The notes under the pieces: generated by a model
Databases searched by the model: none
Seen by the model: only the letters and a program-made list of their open reading frames with translations
Told to the model about the DNA's origin: nothing
Part shown: in pieces, positions 8,098 through 16,461 of the stretch
How positions within the stretch are numbered: position 1 is the first letter of the stretch
Layout of the letters: every line of letters begins with the position of its first letter
Source: JBLNBU01 sp050260215
GTDB lineage: Bacteria; Pseudomonadota; Alphaproteobacteria; Rhodospirillales; Magnetospirillaceae
Length of the DNA stretch: 64,000 nucleotides
Assembly (NCBI GenBank): GCA_050260215.1
Contig: JBLNBU010000227.1
Coordinates: 1-64,000 of the forward strand
Direction: 5' to 3'
Made by a program: the position numbers and the translations under genes

Positions 8098-8834
8098 CGC
8101 CGCCCGCCCATCAGCCGTTCCAGCCCCAGGCCGATGACGAAAATGGGGCTGATCATCTTCCACCAGTCGACCACGGGCCGCATCTTGGTGTTGCCGACCT
8201 TCTTGGGCGGATAGATCTTGCTGACCGGGACCTCGGTGGTGCGATAGCCCAGCTTCAAGAGCTTCATCAGCAGGTAGACTTCCAGCTGGTAGGCGTCCAG
8301 CCACGCCAGGTCCAACTCGAGGCGCGGATCGTCCAGCACCCGCACCTTCATGGCGCGGTAGCCGTTGGTGCTTTCCGTCACCCGGCGGCCGCAGAAGAAG
8401 CTGACCAGCAGGGGGTGCAGGCGGGTGGCCAGCTTGCGGTAGGCCGGCATGTCTCCGCCATAGGCGCCGCCGGCCAGATAGCGCGAGCCCATGACGAAGT
8501 CGAAATCGGCGTCGCAGATGGGGTCGAGCAGCCGGGTGATTTCCTCGGGCGCGTCCTTGTTGTTGCCGGCGATGACCACGACGATGTCGATGTTGCGGCG
8601 CCTGGCCTCGGCAAAGCCGGTGCGGATGGCCGCGCCCACGCCCATGACGGCGCCCAGCGAGATGACCTCGGCGCCCTGGTCGCGGGCGGCCTGGGCGGTG
8701 CCGTCGGTCGAGCCGTCGTCAACCACCAGCACCACGTCGACGATGTCGCGGGGGACCCGCCGCACCACCTCGCGGATCTTGACCTCTTCGTTGTAGGCCG
8801 GTGCGATCAGCAGGACCGTGCGAGACTTGTACAT
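8094..8834 (-). CDS. Family 2 glycosyltransferase (polyprenyl-phosphate glycosyltransferase-like)
   Basis: 246 residues from MYKSRTVLLIAPAYNEE. GT-A motifs: VVDDGSTDGT at about 38-47, then a GNNKDAP region and FVMGSRYL. I chose ATG 8834; the frame upstream of it is inside the acetyltransferase gene, whose end it overlaps by 28 bases. The stop overlaps the 38-residue ORF start. It resembles DPM1-like enzymes that make polyprenyl-phosphate sugars. The coupled order GT2, small membrane protein, GT-C-like enzyme fits a donor-maker feeding a membrane transferase. Confidence 0.87.
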   Translation of the reverse strand: MYKSRTVLLIAPAYNEEVKIREVVRRVPRDIVDVVLVVDDGSTDGTAQAARDQGAEVISLGAVMGVGAAIRTGFAEARRRNIDIVVVIAGNNKDAPEEITRLLDPICDADFDFVMGSRYLAGGAYGGDMPAYRKLATRLHPLLVSFFCGRRVTESTNGYRAMKVRVLDDPRLELDLAWLDAYQLEVYLLMKLLKLGYRTTEVPVSKIYPPKKVGNTKMRPVVDWWKMISPIFVIGLGLERLMGGRR

Positions 8835-9421
8835 CCGTCGCGGCTTTCCTCGTGGTAGGCCTCGCCGCAGGTCGGGCAGCGCCAATCCTTGCCGGCAGCA
8901 TCCAGGCGCTGGCCGCAGCGGCACACCCAGCCGGCGAAGCGGGCCGGAACCCCCATGACGAGGGCATGGGCCGGCACGTCGGCGGTGACCACCGCGCCGG
9001 CCGCGACCATGGCATAGGTGCCGACGGTGATGCCGGCGACGATGGTGGCGCGCGCCCCGATGCTGGCGCCCTTGTCCACCCGGGTGCGGGCCAGCCAGCC
9101 GTCGGGCGCATGGTAGCGCGCCGCCACCGCCGGATGATCCATGCGCGGGCTGCGGGGATTAAGGTCGTTGGTGAAGGCGCAGCCGGGGCCCAGGAAGACG
9201 TCGTCGCCGACCACCACCCCGTCCCACACCATCACCTGGTTCTTGACGGTGACCCGGTCGCCCAGGACCGCGCCCGACTCGATGAAGGCGTGGTCGCCGA
9301 TGTTGCAGTCGCGCCCGATCTTGGCCGCCTTCATGACGTGGGCAAAGGCCCACACCCGGGTGCCTTCGCCGACATCGGGGCTTTCGCACAGGGCGTTGGC
9401 GTGGACGAAGACCCCGGCCAT
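8807..9421 (-). CDS. Hexapeptide-repeat N-acetyltransferase, WbpD/WlbB-like
   Basis: 204 residues. Left-handed beta-helix repeats run from about residue 15 to 160 (for example VGEGTRVWAFAHV, IGARATIVAGITVG). A C-terminal zinc-ribbon-like tail has Cys167/Cys169 and Cys182/Cys185. WbpD and WlbB acetylate the 3-amino group of UDP-2-acetamido-3-amino-2,3-dideoxyglucuronate. The gene lies directly after a WlbA/WbpB-like dehydrogenase and a WbpE-like aminotransferase, matching the order of that pathway. ATG 9421 follows the oxidoreductase stop by 5 bases. WbpA and WbpI counterparts are not in this window. Confidence 0.87.
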   Translation of the reverse strand: MAGVFVHANALCESPDVGEGTRVWAFAHVMKAAKIGRDCNIGDHAFIESGAVLGDRVTVKNQVMVWDGVVVGDDVFLGPGCAFTNDLNPRSPRMDHPAVAARYHAPDGWLARTRVDKGASIGARATIVAGITVGTYAMVAAGAVVTADVPAHALVMGVPARFAGWVCRCGQRLDAAGKDWRCPTCGEAYHEESRDGCTSLARSC

Positions 9422-9426
9422 GGCGT

Positions 9427-10458
9427 CTAGCGCCCCAGCGGCGTGATGGGAACGGCGCGGCTGCCCTCGGCCATGCTGCGGCAGGCGGCCTCGATCACGT
9501 GGACGACGCGGGCGCCGGAAAAGCCGTCCGAGCGCGGCGTGGCGCCGCTGGCCAGGCAATCCAGGAAGTGGTCGATCTCGGCCAGCAGCGGCTCGTTGGT
9601 CTGGACCACCGGCACGGTGACGCCGCTGTCGAACACCATGGTCTTGTGCTCGAGGAACGAGCCGGTCAGGCTTTCCAGCGGCGGCAGGCCGACGCGCTTG
9701 TCGAACAGGCGGATGGGCTGGCGCATGTCCAGGTCGTCCCACACCACCATCTTCTTCGAGCCGACCACGGTGATGTTGCGCACCTTGCGCGGGTTCAGCC
9801 AGCTGGCGTGGACGTGGGCGTTGACGCCGCCGTCGAAGGTGAAGGTGCCGAACACCACGTCCTCGACGCCCTTGTTCAGATAGGCGGCGCCGCGGGCGGT
9901 GACCTCGACCGGCTGGGCCTTCATGAAGTCGCACATGATCGACACGTCGTGGGTGGCCAGGTCCCACATGGCGTTGACGTCGGTGCGCACCGGACCGAGG
10001 TTGGTGCGCTCGAAGTGCATGTAGTAGACCTCGCCCAGCTCGCCCGAGTGGATCAGGTCGTGCACGGCGCGGATGGTGGCATTGTATTCGAACACGTGGC
10101 CGACCATCAGGATCAGCTTCTTTTCGGCCGCCAGCCGCGACAGGGCCAGGGCCTCGTCGGCGAAGATGGTGATGGGCTTCTCGACCAGCACGTGCTTGCC
10201 GGCCTCGAGCGCCTGGCGCACCAGCACGTAGTGGCTGGTGGTCGGCGTGGCGATGAACACCGCGTCCACCGACGGGTCGGCGAACACCTCGGCCGCGCTG
10301 GTGGTGGTGCCGGCATGGGGATAGCGCTTGGCCAGCGCCGCCATGTTCTCGGGCCTGGCGTCGCACAGCCACTTCAGGCGGCCCTTGCCGGTGCGCTCGA
10401 GCGAATTGGCCATGTTGGGGCCCCAATAGCCCGTGCCGACCATGCCGATCTGGAACAT
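9427..10458 (-). CDS. Gfo/Idh/MocA oxidoreductase, WlbA/WbpB-like (UDP-GlcNAcA 3-dehydrogenase)
   Basis: 343 residues. Rossmann GTGYWG is at 8-13 and EKP at 93-95. In Pseudomonas and Bordetella this family oxidises C3 of UDP-N-acetylglucosaminuronate so the next enzyme can transaminate it. Here the aminotransferase gene is immediately upstream and the acetyltransferase immediately downstream, so the assignment rests on family plus order. AAAGGGGAG lies about 7 bases before the ATG at 10458. Confidence 0.87.
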   Translation of the reverse strand: MFQIGMVGTGYWGPNMANSLERTGKGRLKWLCDARPENMAALAKRYPHAGTTTSAAEVFADPSVDAVFIATPTTSHYVLVRQALEAGKHVLVEKPITIFADEALALSRLAAEKKLILMVGHVFEYNATIRAVHDLIHSGELGEVYYMHFERTNLGPVRTDVNAMWDLATHDVSIMCDFMKAQPVEVTARGAAYLNKGVEDVVFGTFTFDGGVNAHVHASWLNPRKVRNITVVGSKKMVVWDDLDMRQPIRLFDKRVGLPPLESLTGSFLEHKTMVFDSGVTVPVVQTNEPLLAEIDHFLDCLASGATPRSDGFSGARVVHVIEAACRSMAEGSRAVPITPLGR

Positions 10459-10482
10459 GCCCCGCTCCCCTTTACCAGTGTC

Positions 10483-11595
10483 TCAGACAGCCGCCTTCAG
10501 CGCCGCGGCGCAGCGTTCCACGTCCGCCTCGGCCAGCTCGGCGAACATGGGCAGGCTCAGGCAGCGCCGTCCCCAGTCCTCGGCCACCGGGAAGTCGCCG
10601 GGCTTGTAGCCCAGCCAGGCGTACGCCTTCAGCTCGTGCACCGCGAACGGATAATGGATGCCGGCGCCGATGCCCTGGTCGTTCAGCGCCTTGAGTACCC
10701 GGTCGCGCTCGGCGACGCGCACCACGTACAGGTGATAGATGCCGCCCGCGTCATAGCGGGTCATGTCGATGCCCGGGGTGCCGGCCAGCAGGCGGTCATA
10801 GGCGGCGGCGTGGCGGCGGCGCGCCTCGTTCCAGCCGTCCAGGCGGGCCAGCTTCACCCGCAAGATGGCGGCCTGCATGGTGTCCAGGCGCGAATTCAGG
10901 CCCACCTCGTCGTGGCGGTACTTGATCTTCGAACCCCAGTTGCGCAGCAGCACCAGCCGCTCGGCCACGTCGTCGCGGGTGGTGGTGACCAGGCCGCCGT
11001 CGCCATAGGCGCCCAGGTTCTTGCCCGGATAGAAGCTGAAGCAGCCGGCGTCGCCCAGCGACCCGGCGCGCTTGCCCTTGTAATAGGCGCCGTGGGCCTG
11101 GGCGGCGTCCTCGATCACCAGCAGCTTGTGCTTGGCGGCGATGGCGCGCACAGCGTCCATGTCGGCGCACTGGCCGTACAGGTGCACCGGCAGGATGGCC
11201 TTGGTCTTGGGCGTGATCGCCGCCTCGATCTTGGCCGGGTCGATCAGCGCGTCCTCGGGGCGCACGTCGACCAGCACCGGGCGGCCGCCGGCCTGGCTGA
11301 TGCCCAGCGCGGTGGCGACGAAGGTCATCGCCGGCATGATCACCTCGTCGCCGTCGCCGATGCCCAGCGCCCGGCAGGCCAGGTGCAGCGCGTCAGTGCC
11401 GCTGGCGACGCCCAGCGCGTGGGGCACCTGGGAAAAGGCGGCGAATTCCTTTTCGAACTCGGCCAGGTCCGAGCCCAGCACGAAATCACAGCGGTCGAGC
11501 ACCCGGCCCATCGCGGCTTCGACTTCAGCCCGGATGGAGTCCCGCTGGGCCTTGAGGTCGACCAGGGGAATATTGGTGCGCGCCGGTGCATTCAT
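10483..11595 (-). CDS. DegT/DnrJ/EryC1 PLP-dependent sugar aminotransferase, WbpE-like
   Basis: 370 residues, aspartate aminotransferase fold. SGTDAL is at 65-70, the PLP-ring Asp/Gln segment EDAAQAHGA at 162-170, and the Schiff-base lysine K192 is in YPGKNLG. WbpE-type enzymes transaminate the 3-keto UDP-sugar from the oxidoreductase encoded next. It is the first gene of a minus-strand operon that appears to run to the left edge of the window. A candidate promoter lies at 11650-11678, about 55 bases upstream of the ATG. Confidence 0.88.
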   Translation of the reverse strand: MNAPARTNIPLVDLKAQRDSIRAEVEAAMGRVLDRCDFVLGSDLAEFEKEFAAFSQVPHALGVASGTDALHLACRALGIGDGDEVIMPAMTFVATALGISQAGGRPVLVDVRPEDALIDPAKIEAAITPKTKAILPVHLYGQCADMDAVRAIAAKHKLLVIEDAAQAHGAYYKGKRAGSLGDAGCFSFYPGKNLGAYGDGGLVTTTRDDVAERLVLLRNWGSKIKYRHDEVGLNSRLDTMQAAILRVKLARLDGWNEARRRHAAAYDRLLAGTPGIDMTRYDAGGIYHLYVVRVAERDRVLKALNDQGIGAGIHYPFAVHELKAYAWLGYKPGDFPVAEDWGRRCLSLPMFAELAEADVERCAAALKAAV

Positions 11596-11649
11596 GGATT
11601 TTCACCCGAAAATGGGGATGTCTTGCTGACCTTTTTTGTCCGCGCGACT

Positions 11650-11678
11650 GGTATAGCGGGCCAAAGGAAGGGGAACAA
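11650..11678 (-). promoter_or_regulatory. Candidate sigma70-type promoter for the 11595-to-1 operon
   Basis: On the minus strand, TTGTTC (11678-11673) is separated by exactly 17 bases from TATACC (11655-11650). It lies in the only non-coding gap between two minus-strand blocks. The prediction is by eye. Confidence 0.42.
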
Positions 11679-11684
11679 GAAGTT

Positions 11685-13604
11685 TCAGTGCCCGGCTTCG
11701 GCCGCTTTCAGCCGCGCCAGGATGGCGCCGGCATCGAAGACCACGGTGGTCGAATCGCGGGCCAGGACGGGAAGTTCGGACTGCCATCGGGCGAAGTGGC
11801 GACCATAGCGGTCGTCGGCCAGCGACATGGCCAGCTGTTGCGGCCGGCCGGCTTCGTTGACCCGGTTCTCGGAGGACAACTGCACCACCACGTAGCGGAT
11901 GCGGTAGTCCTCGATCATGCGCGCCAGGTCGCGGGCCTCGATGGGGGGCAGCGGCTTGCCCTCGATGGCGAAGCGGCGCTCCTCGTCGAACATGAACACC
12001 GCCTTGGCCGGCGGACAGTAGTAGAAGTGCGGCGCCATCATGGAAAGGTAGCGGTCGTCGGGGCCCAGATGCTCGGCGACCCAGGTACACGGCGTATAAT
12101 GGGCGCCGCCCATGGTCGGCGTGCGGTTGTGGTAGTCCTCGGCCGACATCAGGCCCAGGGCGGACGGCAGGCGGATGGCGGCGTAGACGCCGACGAACAT
12201 GGCCTGGTTGGCGGCAAGGATCCCCGCCACCAGCAGGAAGCCTGCGGCCGCCGCGACCTGGCCTTGCACCCGCCGCCAGGCCTCCATGGCACCCAGGCCG
12301 GCCAGGGCCGCCATCACCGGAAACACCGGCATCAGGAAGCGCACCTGCTGGGACAACAGGTAGAACCACTCGACGTAATAGACGGCGAGCAGGCCCAGGG
12401 CGGGCAGCGGATTGCGCATGCCGGCCCGCGCCAGGAAGGCCAGTGGCATCAGCGCCAGCAGGTAGGGCGCGCCCATGACCATGCCGTCGAAATGCAGCGT
12501 CGGTGCGATGAACATCGACCACGGCGTGGTCACCAGGTCGACCAGGCCGCGGCCGGTGCCGCCCTCGTCGGCGAAATTGAGGATGTTGGGGCCGCCGGTG
12601 ATCAGCGGATTGAACAGCGGAAAGACCGGATTGCCGGTGAACTGCCAGTCGCGAACCATATGCGGCACGGTCAGCACCATCGCCACCGCGGGGCCGGCCA
12701 GCAGCTGGCCGAACGGACGGCGGCGCACCGCCAGGTCCCACAGGATGGCGGGGGCGAAGCCGACCGCCAGCGGGAAGCCGTGGTACTTGGTGTTGATCGC
12801 CCCGGCGATGCCCAGGCCGAACAGCAGCGCCGGGCCCAGTCCGCCCTTGTCGCGCCACGCCATGTAGGCGACCACCGCGGCGGCGGCGTACGAGGCCAGC
12901 GCCACGTCGACCTCGCAGGTGGCCATTTCCCACACCACGGCGCGCACGGCGACGAACATCAGCGCCGCCAGCACCTGGGCGTGGCGACCGCCGCCCCAGC
13001 GCCTGGCCAGCCCGGCGGCGAACACGGCGGCCGAGATGCCGAACAGCCCGTGCAGCATCTGCACCGACTTCTCGCCGCCCAGCACCAGGCCGAAGCGGAA
13101 CAGGTCCTCAGCCAGGGACGGATAGAAGGGATAGACCGTCCACTCCCAGCCCGGGGTCATGCGGCCGAGCTCGACGTCGCGGCGCGGCAGCGACAGGTGG
13201 TACATCAGGCTGTCGTAGTCGTTGGGCGGGGCCATGCCCTGCAGCAGCACCGCCGCCACCGAGCCCGCCAGCGCCAGCCACATCAGCGCCAGCATCGGGT
13301 CGGCGCGCAGGCTGCCGAGCCCTCCCAGCCCGCCCCGCCAGCGCCGCCACGGCATGCCGGCCAGTCCCGGCAGCGCCAGCACGGCCATCGCCAGGGCCAG
13401 CCCGCCCATGCTGACGCCGTCCAGCCGCCACGGGCCGACGAAGAACACGCCGAAATGCACCGCCAGGGCGCCGATGCCAAACGCGGTGGCAAGCCGCTCG
13501 GCCTCGGACAGGGCGCCGTTGCGGTCCAGGCGGACGGTCGGCCACCAGCCCAGGCCGGTGGCGAACAGGGCGAAGGCGGCGGTAAAGAGCAGGGCGACGA
13601 TCAT
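11685..13604 (-). CDS. Polytopic GT-C-like glycosyltransferase or membrane protein
   Basis: 639 residues, hydrophobic nearly throughout, starting MIVALLFTAAFAL. The loop motif NDYDSLMYHLSLPR is at about 128-141, at almost the same place as the DADSLAYHFALPK motif in the protein at 6101-7984. The two are probably members of one GT-C family. A C-terminal soluble part of about 130 residues (RMIEDYRIRYVVVQL) should face the periplasm. The gene begins 1 base from the stop of the GT2 gene before it and ends its transcription block. Sugar and acceptor are unknown. Confidence 0.8.
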   Translation of the reverse strand: MIVALLFTAAFALFATGLGWWPTVRLDRNGALSEAERLATAFGIGALAVHFGVFFVGPWRLDGVSMGGLALAMAVLALPGLAGMPWRRWRGGLGGLGSLRADPMLALMWLALAGSVAAVLLQGMAPPNDYDSLMYHLSLPRRDVELGRMTPGWEWTVYPFYPSLAEDLFRFGLVLGGEKSVQMLHGLFGISAAVFAAGLARRWGGGRHAQVLAALMFVAVRAVVWEMATCEVDVALASYAAAAVVAYMAWRDKGGLGPALLFGLGIAGAINTKYHGFPLAVGFAPAILWDLAVRRRPFGQLLAGPAVAMVLTVPHMVRDWQFTGNPVFPLFNPLITGGPNILNFADEGGTGRGLVDLVTTPWSMFIAPTLHFDGMVMGAPYLLALMPLAFLARAGMRNPLPALGLLAVYYVEWFYLLSQQVRFLMPVFPVMAALAGLGAMEAWRRVQGQVAAAAGFLLVAGILAANQAMFVGVYAAIRLPSALGLMSAEDYHNRTPTMGGAHYTPCTWVAEHLGPDDRYLSMMAPHFYYCPPAKAVFMFDEERRFAIEGKPLPPIEARDLARMIEDYRIRYVVVQLSSENRVNEAGRPQQLAMSLADDRYGRHFARWQSELPVLARDSTTVVFDAGAILARLKAAEAGH

Positions 13605-14588
13605 TCAACCCCCGAACAGGAACCGGCCGAACGCGCCCAGCTTCTCGGCGTAATACGGCGCATTGGTGGCGTAGTAGGCGCCGATGACCGCCGTCATCCA
13701 CGCCAATATGGCCAACCGGGTCATCCGCTCGCCTCCTGCCAGGGTCGTCGCCGCCGCCACCACCCACGGCGTGCGCAGCAGCTCGAAGGCCGCCCGCACC
13801 GGGTTGCCGCGCCCGCGCCAGGCGGCGAAGGCTTCGTACTGCACGATCAGCGCCCGTGTCCACAGCACCGGCAGGACCGGGCCGCGGCCCTCGAGCGCGT
13901 GGGCGTTGCGCTGCATCACCGCCAGCTCGCACGCACGCCGGCGCGCCACGTTGCCGGTGATGCCGGCCGGGGTCGGATAATAGCGCATCAGCGCGCCCCT
14001 GAAGGTCAGGAAGCGCCCGCGGGCCGCCAGCCGCAGCCACAGGTCGTGGTCTTGGGCGGCGCGCAAGCCGGGCTCGAACCCGCCCGCCGCCAGCACCGCC
14101 GCCCGGCGCGCCACCACGGTTGAGGTGCCGACGAAGCCGCGCTTGAACAGGGCGACGAAGGGATCGCCGTGGAAATGGCGGACGGTGTCGCGGATCGTTT
14201 CGGTTCCGTGTTCATCCACCGCCAGCACGTCGTGGGAGACGAAATCCAGGCCGGGGTCGGCGGCGAACTTTTCCAGGCTGCGTTCCAGCTTTTCCGGCAT
14301 CCAGGCGTCGTCGGCGTCGAGGAAGGCGACGAACGTGCCGCGGGCCAGGGCCAGCGCCCGGTTGCGCGCCGCGCCCGCCCCGGCGTTGTCCTGGCGCACC
14401 ACCACCAGCCCGATCGCGCCCATGGCCGGCCGGCAGGCCTCGGCGGCGGCAAAGGTGTCGTCGTCCGAGCCGTCGTCGACCACGATGGCTTCCAGCGGCG
14501 GCACCGTCTGGGCGGCGACGCTGGCCAGCGCCCGGGCGATGGTGCCGCCCGCCCGCCAGGCGGGGATGATGACCGACACCTCAGTCAT
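13605..14588 (-). CDS. Family 2 glycosyltransferase with C-terminal membrane segments
   Basis: 327 residues. GT-A domain with VVDDGS at 36-41 and metal-binding DADD at 91-94, in the layout of rhamnosyl- or galactosyl-type chain-extending enzymes. The C-terminal 80 residues contain hydrophobic stretches (LAILAWMTAVIGAYYA) that may anchor it at the inner membrane. The ATG at 14588 overlaps the upstream asparagine synthase stop by 8 bases, so translation is coupled. It probably adds one residue of the repeat unit from a nucleotide sugar. Confidence 0.88.
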   Translation of the reverse strand: MTEVSVIIPAWRAGGTIARALASVAAQTVPPLEAIVVDDGSDDDTFAAAEACRPAMGAIGLVVVRQDNAGAGAARNRALALARGTFVAFLDADDAWMPEKLERSLEKFAADPGLDFVSHDVLAVDEHGTETIRDTVRHFHGDPFVALFKRGFVGTSTVVARRAAVLAAGGFEPGLRAAQDHDLWLRLAARGRFLTFRGALMRYYPTPAGITGNVARRRACELAVMQRNAHALEGRGPVLPVLWTRALIVQYEAFAAWRGRGNPVRAAFELLRTPWVVAAATTLAGGERMTRLAILAWMTAVIGAYYATNAPYYAEKLGAFGRFLFGG

Positions 14589-16455
14589 CGACGAAGGCCT
14601 CCAGGCCCTCGGACGGCGGTTCGCGCAACGATCGGCCGCCGTGCATGCGGATGGTCAGTTCCAGCATGGACAGCGCATAGATGCGGTGGGCGTGGCGGGC
14701 GGGGTCGGCGAACAGCGCCTCGATGCCGGCCTTGGTCCACCATTCCCGCCGGAGCGCGCGGCGGCTGGTCAGCAAATGGCGCAAGGGCTTGGCCAGCCCG
14801 CCGGCCAGCCAGGCTGTCACCGGCGAGGCGAAGCCCTGCTTGGGCGCATCCAGGATCTCGGGCGGCAGGAAGGGGGCGGCCATGGCCCGCTCCAGGGCCT
14901 TCTGGCGGCCGCCATGGGTCCTGACCGCGTGGGGCACCGCCAGCGCCGCCTCGACCAGCCGGTGGTCCAGGAACGGCACCCGGCCCTCGACCGAGGCGGC
15001 CATGCTGGTGCGGTCCAGCAGGGTCAGCAGGTCCTCGGGCAGGTAGGTGTTGATCTCGGCATACAGCGCCGCCGTGTCGGCCTCGCCCTGCCACTCGGCG
15101 AAGTATGCGGCCTGGGCCGGCGGCGGTACCGGCATGGGGTTGCCGATCAGGGCGCGCACGGGGGCGGGGAAGAAAGTGGAATGGTCGTGCAGGTAGCCGC
15201 CGCGGTCGCCCGCCCATTTCTCGGCCCGTGCCAGCCGCCAGGCGGTCATCGGCTCGGCCAGCCTTTTCGCCAGCGCGCGCGCCGGCTTCGGCAGCATCAG
15301 GAAGCGGCGCTCGACCGCCAGCTGGAAATAGCGGCCATAGCCGGCGAACAGCTCGTCGCCGCCGGTGCCGTTCAATGCCACCCGCAGCTCGGCGCCCAGC
15401 ACCCGCTCGATCAGCTGGTTGGGCAGCAGGCTGGCGTCCGACAGGGGTTCGTCGCAGAACCAGGCCAGCTTGGGCAGTTCGGCGGCGATGTCGGTCATGG
15501 ACAGGTCGAACACGGTGTGGCGGGTGCCATAGCGGTCGGCCACCAGGGCGGCCAGCGGGCTTTCGTCGACGGCGGCGCCCTCGAAGCGCACGGTGTAGGT
15601 ATTGAGCGGCCGGTCCAGCCGCCGGGCGGCCAGGGCCACCAGCAGCCCCGAATCGATGCCTCCCGACAACAGCGCGCCCAAGGGCACGTCCGAGCGCAGC
15701 TGCAGCCCGACCGCGTCGTCCAGCAGGCCGGTCAGGTAGTCGCGCGCACCGATCGGGTCGGTGGGCACGCCGCTGGCCGGCCGCGCCCGCCAGTAGCGGC
15801 GCTCGGCGATCGTTCCGTCTGCGGAAATTTCCACCAGCCCGCCCGGCGGCACCTTGCGCACCCCCTGCCACAGGGTGGCAGGGGCGGGGACGTAGCCGTG
15901 GGCCAGCCAGGAGGCGACCGCCGTCTCGTCCACCTGGGGCGCCACCAGGCCCGAGGCGAACAGCGCCTTGATCTCGGAGGCAAAGACGATGCCGCCGCCG
16001 AAGGCGTGCGCCCAGTACAACGGCTTGATGCCCATGCGGTCGCGCACCAGCAGAAGCGAGTGGGCGTCCCGGTCGTAAAGGGCCAGCCCGTACATGCCGT
16101 TGAGCCGGTCGACGAAGCCGGTGCCGCCCTTGGCCGACAGCGCCAGCACCGTCTCCATGTCGCCCCTGGTGCGATAGGGGTAGTCGGCGGCTTCAGCGCG
16201 CAGTTCCAGGTAGTTGTAGATCTCGCCGTTGCCCATCAGCACGCGGGCGCCGCCGTTCTCGACCAGCGGCTGGTCGCCGGTGGCCAGGTCGATGATGGCC
16301 AGGCGGGCGAAGCCGCACTGGTAGCGACCGTCAGGCGCCCGCCAGCGCCCCACCCCGTCGGGGCCGCGGTGGCGCATCACCGCCAGCATGGCGCCGATGT
16401 CGGCCTCGACGGGCGGGGCCCCCTTGGGCAGGAACAAACCGGCCAGGCCGCACAT
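14581..16455 (-). CDS. Asparagine synthase (glutamine-hydrolysing) family protein
   Basis: 624 residues. MCGLAG with nucleophile Cys2, GEIYNY near 77-82, and pyrophosphatase loop SGGIDS at 264-269. Full-length two-domain architecture. It is one of four paralogues in the window. In O-antigen loci such proteins (for example WbpS) are linked to amidation of uronic acids; housekeeping asparagine synthesis is less likely given the context between heparinase-fusion and GT2 genes. ATG 16455 follows the previous stop by 6 bases. The substrate remains inference. Confidence 0.9.
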   Translation of the reverse strand: MCGLAGLFLPKGAPPVEADIGAMLAVMRHRGPDGVGRWRAPDGRYQCGFARLAIIDLATGDQPLVENGGARVLMGNGEIYNYLELRAEAADYPYRTRGDMETVLALSAKGGTGFVDRLNGMYGLALYDRDAHSLLLVRDRMGIKPLYWAHAFGGGIVFASEIKALFASGLVAPQVDETAVASWLAHGYVPAPATLWQGVRKVPPGGLVEISADGTIAERRYWRARPASGVPTDPIGARDYLTGLLDDAVGLQLRSDVPLGALLSGGIDSGLLVALAARRLDRPLNTYTVRFEGAAVDESPLAALVADRYGTRHTVFDLSMTDIAAELPKLAWFCDEPLSDASLLPNQLIERVLGAELRVALNGTGGDELFAGYGRYFQLAVERRFLMLPKPARALAKRLAEPMTAWRLARAEKWAGDRGGYLHDHSTFFPAPVRALIGNPMPVPPPAQAAYFAEWQGEADTAALYAEINTYLPEDLLTLLDRTSMAASVEGRVPFLDHRLVEAALAVPHAVRTHGGRQKALERAMAAPFLPPEILDAPKQGFASPVTAWLAGGLAKPLRHLLTSRRALRREWWTKAGIEALFADPARHAHRIYALSMLELTIRMHGGRSLREPPSEGLEAFVDD

Positions 16456-16461
16456 GCGCTT

